Shown here piece after piece: positions 15,393 to 23,844 of a stretch of 32,740 bases of DNA. Both the position numbers and the translations under genes were made by a program. The DNA is from Parabacteroides distasonis. Its GTDB lineage: Bacteria > Bacteroidota > Bacteroidia > Bacteroidales > Tannerellaceae. The DNA is taken from the NCBI RefSeq assembly GCF_004793765.1, contig NZ_SRYM01000050.1:1-32740 (forward strand), in the 5' to 3' direction. The notes under the pieces were generated by a model. The model saw only the letters and a program-made list of their open reading frames with translations. It was not told the DNA's origin and did no database searches. Each line of letters begins with the position of its first letter. Within the stretch, counting starts at the first letter, position 1.

Positions 15393-17038
15393 TGGAATCT
15401 AAGTTTCACACGTTTGCCCAACCGATACAATCGATCCCCTTACCGGAACGATTCACGTATCCTTTTCACTATACACCGCATCCTCTATGCGTAATAGCGG
15501 CTGAGGAGACGCAGGCATACCTGAAAGAACGAACCGAATGGCGGGAAGAGTTACAAGCCGGAAAAATGTTCGGCGTATTGGTGGTTCGTACTCCCGCCGG
15601 AGAGGTCGGCTATCTAGCCGCATTCTCTGGTAACCTAGCGGGGAAGAATGTACATCCTTTCTTCGTCCCCCCGATCTATGACCTATTACAACCGGATGGT
15701 TTCTTCCGGCAAGAGGAGGAGCAGATCAATGAGATCAATGCCCATATCCGGATCTTACAAACCTCTCCCGCCCTTAAAGAGGCACGGTTCAGGCTAAAAC
15801 ATGCGATCGAATTTACAGATCTCATGTTGCAATCCGCCAAAATGTTGGTCAAGGAACGGAAAAGAGACCGCGACCTATGTCGGCAATCTCCTCTCACAGA
15901 AGAGGAGGCGGCTCTTCTCATAAAAAAAAGCCAACGGACGAATGCCGAATACAAGCAAATGAAGAAAGAAATGCAAGCTTTCGTGGAGGAGGAGCAGGCA
16001 ACGGTAAACCAGCTTGAACAAGAGATCGAGCAACTGAAGCAAGAACGCAAGCGACGGTCGGCGGCCTTGCAACGCAAGTTGTTCGAGCAATTCCGAATCC
16101 TGAACGCCCGGGGCGAGGTGAAGGACTTATGCGAACTGTTCGCCCCTACCTACCAAGGTGCGCCGCCTGCCGGAGCGGGTGAGTGTGCCGCCCCTAAACT
16201 CTTGCAATACGCCTACCAGCATCAGTTGGAGCCGATCGCCATGGCAGAGTTCTGGTGGGGCGATTCTCCCAAGACGGAGATTCGGCACCATGGGTATTAT
16301 TATCCGGCTTGCAAAGGAAAATGCGAGCCGATCCTCAATCATATGCTACTAGGATTGCGGGTAGATGAGAATCCGTTATTGGCAGACGCTCACCGGGAGA
16401 CGAAGCTGGATATCCTTTATGAGGATGACTATTTGTTGATCGTCAATAAACCGGCGGGTATGCTCTCCGTCCCCGGTAAGGGAGATGCGGACTCCGTCTA
16501 TCACAGGCTGCGTATCCTTTATCCGGAAGCCACCGGCCCAATTATCGTACACCGCTTGGATATGGCGACATCCGGCTTGCTACTCGCCGCCAAAACCAAA
16601 GAAGTGCATCAGAACCTGCAAGCCCAATTCAAGAACCGAACCATCCAGAAAAGGTATATCGCCTTATTAGATGGTGAAGTTCCCCAAGATGAGGGTGAGA
16701 TCCGTCTCCCGCTATGTCCCGATCCTTTGGACAGGCCCCGGCAAATCGTAAGCGAAGAATTCGGGAAACCTGCCCTCACGCACTACCGGGTATTGGAACG
16801 GACTTCCGGAAAAACCCTTATCGCCTTTTATCCCCAAACCGGACGTACCCACCAGCTACGGGTACACGCCGCCCATCCCCAAGGCCTTCATTGCCCCATC
16901 CTTGGCGACGAGCTTTACGGACGAAAGGCGGAACGGCTCTATCTGCACGCTGAATATCTAGCATTCACGCATCCTATCACTTCCGAGAGGATAGAGATAC
17001 AAAAATCACCGGCATTTCCTAGGCGCTCCATGCCATGA
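15389..17038 (+). CDS. Long RluA-family pseudouridine synthase
   Basis: Converts uridine to pseudouridine in rRNA or tRNA. The C-terminal catalytic domain (about 345-540) holds HRLDMATSG at 388-396, with Asp391 as the catalytic residue, and TGRTHQLRVH further on. Before it lie about 340 extra residues: an N-terminal domain, a strongly charged coiled coil (about 150-235), and a part with GAGECAAPKLL and YYPACKGKC that recurs in a long-form subgroup of these enzymes. The RNA target of this subgroup is not obvious from sequence. The start may be 15389 or the next codon (15392). The 3' end overlaps the convergent zinc-ribbon gene by 33 bases. Confidence 0.9.
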   Translation: MMESKFHTFAQPIQSIPLPERFTYPFHYTPHPLCVIAAEETQAYLKERTEWREELQAGKMFGVLVVRTPAGEVGYLAAFSGNLAGKNVHPFFVPPIYDLLQPDGFFRQEEEQINEINAHIRILQTSPALKEARFRLKHAIEFTDLMLQSAKMLVKERKRDRDLCRQSPLTEEEAALLIKKSQRTNAEYKQMKKEMQAFVEEEQATVNQLEQEIEQLKQERKRRSAALQRKLFEQFRILNARGEVKDLCELFAPTYQGAPPAGAGECAAPKLLQYAYQHQLEPIAMAEFWWGDSPKTEIRHHGYYYPACKGKCEPILNHMLLGLRVDENPLLADAHRETKLDILYEDDYLLIVNKPAGMLSVPGKGDADSVYHRLRILYPEATGPIIVHRLDMATSGLLLAAKTKEVHQNLQAQFKNRTIQKRYIALLDGEVPQDEGEIRLPLCPDPLDRPRQIVSEEFGKPALTHYRVLERTSGKTLIAFYPQTGRTHQLRVHAAHPQGLHCPILGDELYGRKAERLYLHAEYLAFTHPITSERIEIQKSPAFPRRSMP

Positions 17039-17209
17039 GCATCCTAGGCAAAATACCTCTGTCATGTCGAATCCGGACAGACCCGTAGTGGGATCTTTGG
17101 GAACGACCTCCCCATTCTCGTAAACATACACTAAAAGACGTTCCCCGTCCGCATTCTTTACATACATAGAAGGGATATCACACTGCGGACACCGATACTT
17201 TCTCATCAT
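17006..17209 (-). CDS. Small zinc-ribbon protein
   Basis: A 67-residue protein with two CxxC knuckles, Cys7/Cys10 (CPQC) and Cys54/Cys57 (CLGC), which should bind one zinc ion as a zinc ribbon. Between them is a beta-rich segment (ERLLVYVYENGEVVP). No specific function is recognised. It overlaps the 3' end of the interrupted MATE gene by 32 bases on the same strand, and the 3' end of the RluA gene by 33 bases on the opposite strand. The conserved-looking cysteine spacing argues that it is a real gene. Confidence 0.75.
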   Translation of the reverse strand: MMRKYRCPQCDIPSMYVKNADGERLLVYVYENGEVVPKDPTTGLSGFDMTEVFCLGCSWHGAPRKCR

Positions 17210-18551
17210 CTAATCTTTTCTTTATCTTTTTATAAACATACAAAAACGCAGGTATCAAGAATAAGTCAGCGGCGACCCAAGCCAACGGATCACCGAAGCA
17301 AACGCCTAAGAATCCAAAAGTGGGAACCGCATACAAGCTCACCAAGACACGTGCGATCATCTCTGAAACACCCGAGAGCATCGCAAGGTTGCTGAAACCT
17401 ACCCCTTGTATCGCATAACGCAAGATACACAGTAGCCCGACAGCCGGGAAGAACCAGCAAGAAATATGCAAAAACTGCTCCGTATAGTCCAGTATCTCGA
17501 CCTCAGATGGAGCCACAAATAACAAGGCCAGCCAACGAGACCCCAGCATCAAGATCATCCATGTAGCGGCTGCATACGTAAGCATCATCAACGAACTCAC
17601 TTTAATTCCCTGCAAAATACGCTCTGGCTTTCCCGCCCCATAATTCTGTCCGCAATACGTAGCCATGGCGATACCCAAACTCTCAAAAGCGCAAATGAAA
17701 AACATCTTGATACGGGCGGCGGAAGTAAAGGCGGCGACACAGGCCGTGCCCAAGGCGTTATTGGCGCTCTGCAACATGATACTGCCAATAGCGGTAATAG
17801 AAAATTGCAATCCCATCGGAACCCCCATCGCCAATAAGGTACGGGCCAGCCCGGCATGGAACCTTCGGTCCTCGGAGGAAGTAGCCCGTAAGATCGGGAA
17901 TTACCGAAGCATATATAAATAACATAGAATGGCGGAAAGCCCTTGCGAGAAAACCGTAGCGATAGCCGCTCCCATCACGCCCCATCCTAGTACCAAGATG
18001 CAGAATAAATCCAAGAAAACATTCAAGACCGTAGAGAACAACAAGAACCAGAACGGAGTCTTGCTATCTCCCAAAGCCCGCATGATACTTGCCAACAAAT
18101 TATAGAAGAATGTACAAGGAATACCGATAAAAGTAACAAACAAATAATCATAGACCCCATCGAAGATATTCCCAGGTGTCTGCATCCCCCGCAAGATATC
18201 CCGGCAATATAAACCCGAGACAGCAGCGATCACCACGGACATCACCGTAGCCAATTGCAACCCCACTGCCACGTAACGGCGCATCGTCGCATAATCCCTC
18301 GCCCCGAACTTTTGAGCTACCGGGATGCCAAAACCGGCGCAACATCCGTTACAGAATCCCAGAATCAAGAAAATCACAGAGGTACTGGCTCCTACGGCAG
18401 CCAGCGAATTTATACCTAGAAATTTACCAACGATAGCGGCATCGATCAAGGAATAAGTCTGCTGAAGCAGATTCCCTAATAACAATGGCATCGTGAAACT
18501 AAATAGAAGGGGGAATACAGCACCCCTCGTCATCTCTTTTGAGTTTGCCAT
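17178..18551 (-). pseudogene. MATE family efflux transporter interrupted by an in-frame stop
   Basis: A multidrug and toxic compound extrusion transporter, normally a 12-helix membrane antiporter. The full frame is 458 codons, the right length for the family, starting MANSKEMTRGAVFPLLFSF. It is broken by a single TAA at 17901-17903 (codon 217), just after the sixth helix (ILCYLYMLR). The same frame continues (FPILRATSSEDRRFHAG) into the second half, which has the next ATG at 17834, so this is a nonsense change and not a frameshift. One base change from a lysine codon (AAA to TAA) would explain it. The promoter upstream is intact. It could be a recent pseudogene, a sequencing error, or two half-proteins. 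Confidence 0.85.
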
Positions 18552-18598
18552 ACATCTAATAAAATAAAAAGGATTTAATCAGGATAGATAAGTGGTGA

Positions 18599-18628
18599 CA
18601 AAGGTAATCAATCACGAATAAAGCACAA
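18599..18628 (-). promoter_or_regulatory. Promoter of the MATE gene
   Basis: On the minus strand a TTG (18626-18628) precedes a perfect -7 box TACCTTTG (18599-18606) by 19 bases, the standard Bacteroidetes layout. The box is 47 bases upstream of the MATE start codon. Confidence 0.6.
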
Positions 18629-18670
18629 TCTTTTCCTCTTTTTTTAAACCATGATTAACACGAAATAACA

Positions 18671-18747
18671 ATGCCCATCGTAAGGTCTTTACAATGGGCA
18701 TCGTAAGGTAATTAGAATGCCTATTGTAACATGCTTACAATGGGCAT
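18671..18747. repeat. Two tandem 31-bp palindromic units
   Basis: Unit 1 (18671-18701) and unit 2 (18717-18747) each consist of 13-base arms around a 5-base loop. Their right arm is identical, TTACAATGGGCAT. The left arms are ATGCCCATCGTAA (one mismatch) and ATGCCTATTGTAA (one G-T pair). A 15-base spacer, CGTAAGGTAATTAGA, separates them. They lie directly downstream of the GH92 stop codon and upstream of the MATE promoter, so at least one may act as the terminator of the rsmI-wbpD-GH92 operon. Confidence 0.75.
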
Positions 18748-18757
18748 CAAGGTTTTC

Positions 18758-21034
18758 TTATTCCAAAGAGAATGAATAGGGGCGATCGCCATCCTGCGTA
18801 CCTCGCTGTTTATTAGGGGTATCGCTCATTTGGTATTGGATTTTTGCACCACCTAGCAACTGCTCGTGTGTCAAGAAATTGTGGGTGTAGGTCTTACCGT
18901 TTACTTTCATGCCTTTGATATAACGGTTCTCCCGATCGGTCTTGTCCGCTTGGATCAACACCTGCTTTCCGTTATCCAGATGGAGTTTTACGGATTTGAA
19001 CAAAGGAGTTCCCAGCACATATTGATCCGTGCCCGGGCATACGGTATAAAAGCCTAAGGCAGAGAATACATACCATGCGGAAGTCTGTCCGTTATCCTCA
19101 TCACCGCAATAGCCATCCGCCTCAGCGGTATAAAGCTTGTACATAATCTCACGCACCCAGTATTGGGTTTTCCACGGCTCGCCGGAATAGTTGTATAGAT
19201 ATACCATATGCTGGATGGGTTGATTTCCGTGGGCGTATTGTCCCATATTCATTACTTGCATCTCACGCATCTCATGGATCATACTGCGGCTATCCATACC
19301 CAAACGACTGGGCATCTTGAAGACGGAATCCATCATGTGGTTGAATTCCGTCTTTCCTCCCATCAAATCGATCAGACCTTGCGGGTCGTGGAAGACACAG
19401 AAACTCCAATGCCAGCTGTTTCCCTCACAGAAATCACGGCTCCAGTCCGTACCTTTAAAAGAAGGGTTGAACTCGCCCTTATCAGAGCGTCCGACCATCA
19501 ACTTATATTTTGGGTCGTACACATTCTTATAGTTGTTAGCCCGTTGCTTGAAGATATCGATCTCGCTTGCCGGCTTGCCTAGTTTTTTACCCAAGGTATA
19601 AATCGTCCAGTCATTATAAGCATATTCCAAGGTACGAGCCACGTTTTGTCCGATACCGATATTATTCGGTACATAACCCAGTTTATTATACTCCTCGTAA
19701 GCGACACGACCGGAAGCCGTTCTCGGCAGTTGGTTATTCGCGTCATGCTTCAAGGCTTCCCAAAGCGTCTCGATATCGTATCCTCTCAAGCCTTTGATAT
19801 AAGCGTCGGCTACCACGGAAGCGGAGTTATTGCCGACCATGCAATCCCGGTGGCCCGGACTTGCCCATTCCGGAAGGAAGCCGCTCTCTTTATAAGCGTT
19901 CACCAAACCTTCCTGCATCTTTTGGTTCATCTCCGGATACATCAGGTTCAAGAAGGGGAAAAGACAACGGAACGTATCCCAAAAACCGGTGTCGGTAAAC
20001 ATATAGCCCGGCAAGACCTCACCGTTATAAGGGCTATAATGCATGACTTGCCCTTTGGCATCGATCTCATAGAAGCTACGGGGGAACAGCAAGGAACGAT
20101 ACAAGCAAGAATAGAACGTACGTAAGTTATCGATGTTCGTATCTTCCACCTCGATCTTACCTAATTCCCGGTTCCAGATTTCCTTACCTTTGGTCACTAG
20201 CTGATCGAAACCAGTATCTCCCACCTCACGCAAGTTTAACTCGGCCTGCTCGGTGCTGATGAAAGAAGATGCCACGTTGGCATGCACCACCTCGCCGGCC
20301 TTTGTCTCAAAACCGATGATAGCGCCGGCATGGTTTGTCTTCACCTCCGATTCATCCAACTGGATCGCCCCGTTCTTGACCGTAGAGGAGAACGTGAATG
20401 GCTTATCGAACTGGATCACGAAATAATTCTTGAAGTTACGGGGAACACCGCCCGTGTTCTTCGTGGAATAACCGATGATCTTACGTTCCGCAGGCAATAC
20501 CTTTACATAAGAGCCTTTATCGAAAGCGTCGATCACGATATATGCTTTCTTGGTTTCCGGGAATGTAAAGCGGAACTTAGCCGCACGTTCCGTCGGAACC
20601 AACTCGGTAGTCACGTCATGATCGGCTAGATAGACCTTATAATAATAAGGTGTAGCCACTTCCCCTTTGTGAGAGAACCAGCTAGCCCGTTTCTCCTCAT
20701 CGAAGACCAAGCCTTCGGTAGTAGGCATAATGGAGAACTGTCCGTAATCGTTCATCCACGGGCTCGGTTGATGGGTTTGCTTGAATCCTCGGATCTTATC
20801 CGCATCGTAACGATAGGTCCAGCCATTCCCCATCTCGCCGGTTTGCGGGGTCCAGAAGTTCATACCCCAAGGTAGGGCGGTAGCCGGATAGGTATTTCCG
20901 GTAGATAATTCGTACTTGGATTGGGTACCGACTAACGTATTCACGTAGTCTACAGGATTCTCCACGGCAGAGACTTGCATACAGCAAGCCATTACGACCG
21001 CAACGAATCCTTGTTTAAAAATAGATGTTTTCAT
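18758..21034 (-). CDS. Glycoside hydrolase family 92, alpha-mannosidase
   Basis: GH92 enzymes are calcium-dependent exo-alpha-mannosidases, used by gut Bacteroidetes to trim mannose from host or yeast N-glycans. The 758-residue protein has a signal peptide (about 1-23, MQVSA-VE), so it is periplasmic or surface-exposed. Family landmarks: the N-terminal beta-sandwich with [16 protein letters not shown] at 46-61, [10 protein letters not shown] at 347-356, [19 protein letters not shown] at 394-412, and [20 protein letters not shown] near the C-terminus. The length is typical. Linkage specificity cannot be read. It is the last gene of an operon; its start overlaps the stop of the acetyltransferase gene. 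Confidence 0.95.
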   Translation of the reverse strand: MKTSIFKQGFVAVVMACCMQVSAVENPVDYVNTLVGTQSKYELSTGNTYPATALPWGMNFWTPQTGEMGNGWTYRYDADKIRGFKQTHQPSPWMNDYGQFSIMPTTEGLVFDEEKRASWFSHKGEVATPYYYKVYLADHDVTTELVPTERAAKFRFTFPETKKAYIVIDAFDKGSYVKVLPAERKIIGYSTKNTGGVPRNFKNYFVIQFDKPFTFSSTVKNGAIQLDESEVKTNHAGAIIGFETKAGEVVHANVASSFISTEQAELNLREVGDTGFDQLVTKGKEIWNRELGKIEVEDTNIDNLRTFYSCLYRSLLFPRSFYEIDAKGQVMHYSPYNGEVLPGYMFTDTGFWDTFRCLFPFLNLMYPEMNQKMQEGLVNAYKESGFLPEWASPGHRDCMVGNNSASVVADAYIKGLRGYDIETLWEALKHDANNQLPRTASGRVAYEEYNKLGYVPNNIGIGQNVARTLEYAYNDWTIYTLGKKLGKPASEIDIFKQRANNYKNVYDPKYKLMVGRSDKGEFNPSFKGTDWSRDFCEGNSWHWSFCVFHDPQGLIDLMGGKTEFNHMMDSVFKMPSRLGMDSRSMIHEMREMQVMNMGQYAHGNQPIQHMVYLYNYSGEPWKTQYWVREIMYKLYTAEADGYCGDEDNGQTSAWYVFSALGFYTVCPGTDQYVLGTPLFKSVKLHLDNGKQVLIQADKTDRENRYIKGMKVNGKTYTHNFLTHEQLLGGAKIQYQMSDTPNKQRGTQDGDRPYSFSLE

Positions 21035-21606
21035 GTTTGTATAGAAATTAATGTATTTCCTTCTAATTTATAACGTTGGCCGCTTTCCGGACAGGTGGCG
21101 AATCCTTCAGGGTCGAATACAAGACGATGGCCATATGCGCTTACCCAACCGATCTGCCGCGATGGATTCCCTACGACCAGCGCATAATCCGGAACATCCT
21201 TCGTTACCACCGCCCCGGCACCGATCATGGCATACCGCCCGACCGTATGCCCACAGATAATCGTAGCATTAGCTCCAATCGAGGCTCCCTTGCCAATCAC
21301 CGTCTCCTTATACTGGTCTTTCCGAGAGATAGCGCTACGCGGGTTGATTACATTTGTAAACACGCAACTAGGCCCCAAGAACACATCATCCTCGCAAATC
21401 ACCCCCGTATAAATAGACACATTGTTCTGCACCTTCACGTTATTCCCAAGGATCACACCCGGCGATACGACTACATTCTGGCCGATATTACACGCCCTGC
21501 CAATCACGCATCCCGTCATGATATGGGAAAAATGCCAGATATGGGTTCCTTCCCCGATCTCACAACCGGCATCGATTACCGCTGTCTCGTGCGCTTGATA
21601 ACTCAT
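21031..21606 (-). CDS. WbpD/WlbB-like sugar-nucleotide N-acetyltransferase
   Basis: A left-handed beta-helix (hexapeptide repeat) acyltransferase of 191 residues. It matches the WbpD/WlbB type that acetylates the 3-amino group of UDP-2-acetamido-3-amino-glucuronate during synthesis of 2,3-diacetamido sugars for surface polysaccharides. Visible: [10 protein letters not shown] at 21-30, repeated hexapeptides ([27 protein letters not shown]), [23 protein letters not shown], and the subgroup's C-terminal tail with [16 protein letters not shown]. The usual partner genes (wbpA/B/E-like) are not in this window. It starts 10 bases after the rsmI-like gene and overlaps GH92 by 4 bases. Confidence 0.87.
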   Translation of the reverse strand: MSYQAHETAVIDAGCEIGEGTHIWHFSHIMTGCVIGRACNIGQNVVVSPGVILGNNVKVQNNVSIYTGVICEDDVFLGPSCVFTNVINPRSAISRKDQYKETVIGKGASIGANATIICGHTVGRYAMIGAGAVVTKDVPDYALVVGNPSRQIGWVSAYGHRLVFDPEGFATCPESGQRYKLEGNTLISIQT

Positions 21607-21616
21607 ATCAATCCTC

Positions 21617-22321
21617 TTATTTATAGATTAGGAAAATAGTAGGTTTCTTACTCAGATCGGGAACTTTACCCGCCCATTCCTTGACCGGGCGAGTGTGGAT
21701 ATACTCATCCTCACAGGTTATATTCGAGGCGATACACAGTTTCGTAGACGGACGGCACGTACGGATCAACTCCTCGGCCAGTTTATTATTCCGGTAAGGA
21801 GTCTCGATAAACAATTGCGTCTGATGCTCGGAATAGATCCTTCCCTCCAATTTCTTGATCGTGTTCGTTCGCTCGGAAGCATCAATCGGCAGATAACCGT
21901 GAAAAGCGAAACTCTGTCCGTTAAAGCCCGATCCCATCACCGACATCAAGATAGACGAAGGCCCTACCAACGGTACCACCGGATAATCCTTCCATTGGGC
22001 GATAGCCACTACGTCAGCCCCCGGATCAGCGATCGCCGGACAACCCGCCTCCGAGATCACGCCTACGCTCTCGCCTTTCGCCAAAGGAGCCAGATAACCA
22101 GCTACTTGTTCTGGTGAGGTATGTTTATTCAGCTCATAAAATGTCAAGTCATCGATCACGATCCCCGGCTCCACCTTTTTCAAGAAACGGCGTGCCGTAC
22201 GCACGTTTTCCACGATAAAATGCCGGATAGATAAGATCACGTCACGGTTGTACTCTGGTAAAACACGGCGATGTTCCGTATCGCCCAAGGTAACTGGTAT
22301 AAGGAAAAGAGATGCTCGCAT
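21617..22321 (-). CDS. RsmI-like SAM-dependent methyltransferase (short form)
   Basis: A tetrapyrrole-methylase-fold protein related to RsmI, which 2'-O-methylates C1402 of 16S rRNA. Features: [10 protein letters not shown] at the start, [15 protein letters not shown] in the middle, [19 protein letters not shown], and [15 protein letters not shown]. The protein has 234 residues against roughly 285 for E. coli RsmI and lacks the extra C-terminal domain, and the N-terminal part diverges ([10 protein letters not shown]). It may therefore have a different target. It is divergent from the RsmF-like gene and heads the operon with the acetyltransferase and GH92. Confidence 0.87.
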   Translation of the reverse strand: MRASLFLIPVTLGDTEHRRVLPEYNRDVILSIRHFIVENVRTARRFLKKVEPGIVIDDLTFYELNKHTSPEQVAGYLAPLAKGESVGVISEAGCPAIADPGADVVAIAQWKDYPVVPLVGPSSILMSVMGSGFNGQSFAFHGYLPIDASERTNTIKKLEGRIYSEHQTQLFIETPYRNNKLAEELIRTCRPSTKLCIASNITCEDEYIHTRPVKEWAGKVPDLSKKPTIFLIYK

Positions 22322-22345
22322 ACTGTTTGTTTTCCGCGAAAGTAG

Positions 22346-22353
22346 TACTTTTG
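22346..22353 (+). promoter_or_regulatory. Promoter -7 box for the rsmF-like gene
   Basis: TACTTTTG is a perfect TAnnTTTG box with a TTTG 16 bases upstream (22326-22329). It lies 21 bases before the ATG at 22375. It also shows that the upstream ATG at 22312 in the same frame, which precedes the promoter, is not the start. Confidence 0.6.
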
Positions 22354-22374
22354 CCGCAAACTAACAGAATAATC

Positions 22375-23766
22375 ATGGCACTTCCTATTGATTTTATTAC
22401 CCGTACACGGGCTTTACTTGGCGAGGAGTTCGATCGTTTAGAGGCAGCGTTAAGTGCTGATGTTCCCGTAAGTATCCGTATCAACCCGATGAAAGGGACT
22501 CCCGCTCCCAAAGCAGGTGCTCCGGTCGCTTGGTGCGAGAGCGGTTTTTATTTGCCGGAACGGTTGTCTTTCACCTTCGATCCTCTATTCCATGCGGGGG
22601 CCTATTACGTGCAGGAAGCGTCTTCCATGTTTCTGGAACAAGCGATCAAGGCATATGTGAAAGAGCCGGTACGTTGCTTGGATTTATGCGCCGCCCCGGG
22701 TGGCAAGTCCACGCATCTGGCGAGCTTATTGCCGAAAGGTAGTCTGTTAGTCAGTAACGAGGTGATCCGCAGCCGGAGTTATGTATTGGCCGAGAATATC
22801 GCTAAATGGGGCCGCCCGGACACGATCGTTATCAATAATGACCCGGAGGAGATCGGCGAGGCATTGCCTCATCTGTTCGATGTGATCGTCACCGACGTAC
22901 CTTGTTCCGGTGAAGGCATGTTCCGGAAAGATACGGATAGCACAGGCGAATGGAGCATAGATAACGTAAGACTTTGCGCCTCTCGCCAACGGCGTATCAT
23001 CCATGATATCTGGAACGCCTTGAAGCCTGGGGGTATCTTGATCTACAGCACTTGTACCTATAATACGGAGGAGGATGAGGAGAACATACATTATATAATA
23101 GAGGAGCTGGGAGCCGAGGCATTGCCTATCCCTACCCAAGAGGAATGGCAGATCACCGGCGCCCTCCGGTTTGAACATCCGGTTTACCGCTTCTTCCCAC
23201 ATAAGACACGAGGCGAAGGCTTTTTCCTCGCCGCCCTCCGGAAAGCGGAAGGCGAGATTGAGGAGATCCGTATCAAGTCCAAAGGGAAAAAAGAGCGGGG
23301 AAAAGCCGCTCCGTCTATCCCACAGGAAGTCCGTCTGTTCCTTTCGGATGAAACTTCATTTTCTCTCGAATGGAACGACAGTTTCCTTCGAGCGTATCCC
23401 AAAGCCCATTCGGATCTATTTTCACTCATCAATGCCAAGCCTTTACGGGTACTCTCTGCCGGTATTTGCCTAGGAGAAGCGAAAGGGAAAGACTTTATCC
23501 CGGCTCAAGAGCTGGCTTTAAATACTGCCTTAACCCCCAACGCCTTTCCATCCGTGGAACTGGAATGGGAAGACGCTATTAAATTCTTGAAGAAAGAGGC
23601 ACTCGTTTTACCCAGCGGCATAGATAAAGGATATGTATTGGTACGCTACCAAGGGCTTCCACTAGGTTTCGTAAAGAACCTTGGCAACCGGGCCAATAAC
23701 CTGTATCCGCAAGAGTGGCGCATACGGACAGGATATATTCCGGAGGAAATCAAACTATTTTTATGA
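22375..23766 (+). CDS. rsmF: rRNA (cytosine-5-)-methyltransferase, RsmF/NOL1-like
   Basis: A 463-residue RNA m5C methyltransferase. SAM motif I is LCAAPGGKS at 104-112. The two catalytic cysteines are in TDVPCSGEG (Cys177) and STCTYNTEEDE (Cys227), both intact. The C-terminal half (about 310-463) matches the RsmF-type extension with a PUA-like end (GYVLVRYQGLPLGFVKNLGNRANNLYP). E. coli RsmF methylates C1407 of 16S rRNA; the same target here is inference. The start at 22375 is chosen because MALPIDFITRTRALLG is a typical beginning and follows the promoter box. Confidence 0.92.
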   Translation: MALPIDFITRTRALLGEEFDRLEAALSADVPVSIRINPMKGTPAPKAGAPVAWCESGFYLPERLSFTFDPLFHAGAYYVQEASSMFLEQAIKAYVKEPVRCLDLCAAPGGKSTHLASLLPKGSLLVSNEVIRSRSYVLAENIAKWGRPDTIVINNDPEEIGEALPHLFDVIVTDVPCSGEGMFRKDTDSTGEWSIDNVRLCASRQRRIIHDIWNALKPGGILIYSTCTYNTEEDEENIHYIIEELGAEALPIPTQEEWQITGALRFEHPVYRFFPHKTRGEGFFLAALRKAEGEIEEIRIKSKGKKERGKAAPSIPQEVRLFLSDETSFSLEWNDSFLRAYPKAHSDLFSLINAKPLRVLSAGICLGEAKGKDFIPAQELALNTALTPNAFPSVELEWEDAIKFLKKEALVLPSGIDKGYVLVRYQGLPLGFVKNLGNRANNLYPQEWRIRTGYIPEEIKLFL

Positions 23767-23775
23767 CGATAAGAC

Positions 23776-23832
23776 CACTATATAGGCATAAAGCCACACG
23801 TATATACGCATGAGGTTACGCCTATATACGTG
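23776..23832. terminator. Hairpin-rich bidirectional terminator region
   Basis: CACGTATATACGC at 23797-23809 pairs with GCCTATATACGTG at 23820-23832, with one mismatch, around a 10-base loop. An additional left-arm copy, CACTATATAGGC, stands at 23776-23787, so alternative pairings are possible. It lies between the convergent rsmF-like and DUF4837 genes. Confidence 0.6.
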
Positions 23833-23844
23833 AGAGAATCAATC

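Noticed and set aside
17178-17834. Second half of the MATE frame as an independent gene
   Set aside because: It is in frame with the first half and only the two together make a complete 12-helix transporter; annotated as one interrupted gene.
18671-18747. CRISPR-like array
   Set aside because: Only two palindromic units with a 15-base spacer and no cas genes; the arms pair with each other, so they are hairpins and not CRISPR repeats.
19646-20125. Long plus-strand open frame opposite GH92
   Set aside because: Antisense to a well-conserved GH92 coding region, with no recognisable domain or promoter.
22312-22374. Earlier in-frame start for the rsmF-like gene
   Set aside because: The 21 extra codons overlap the divergent gene's start and the promoter box at 22346-22353, and do not resemble the family N-terminus.
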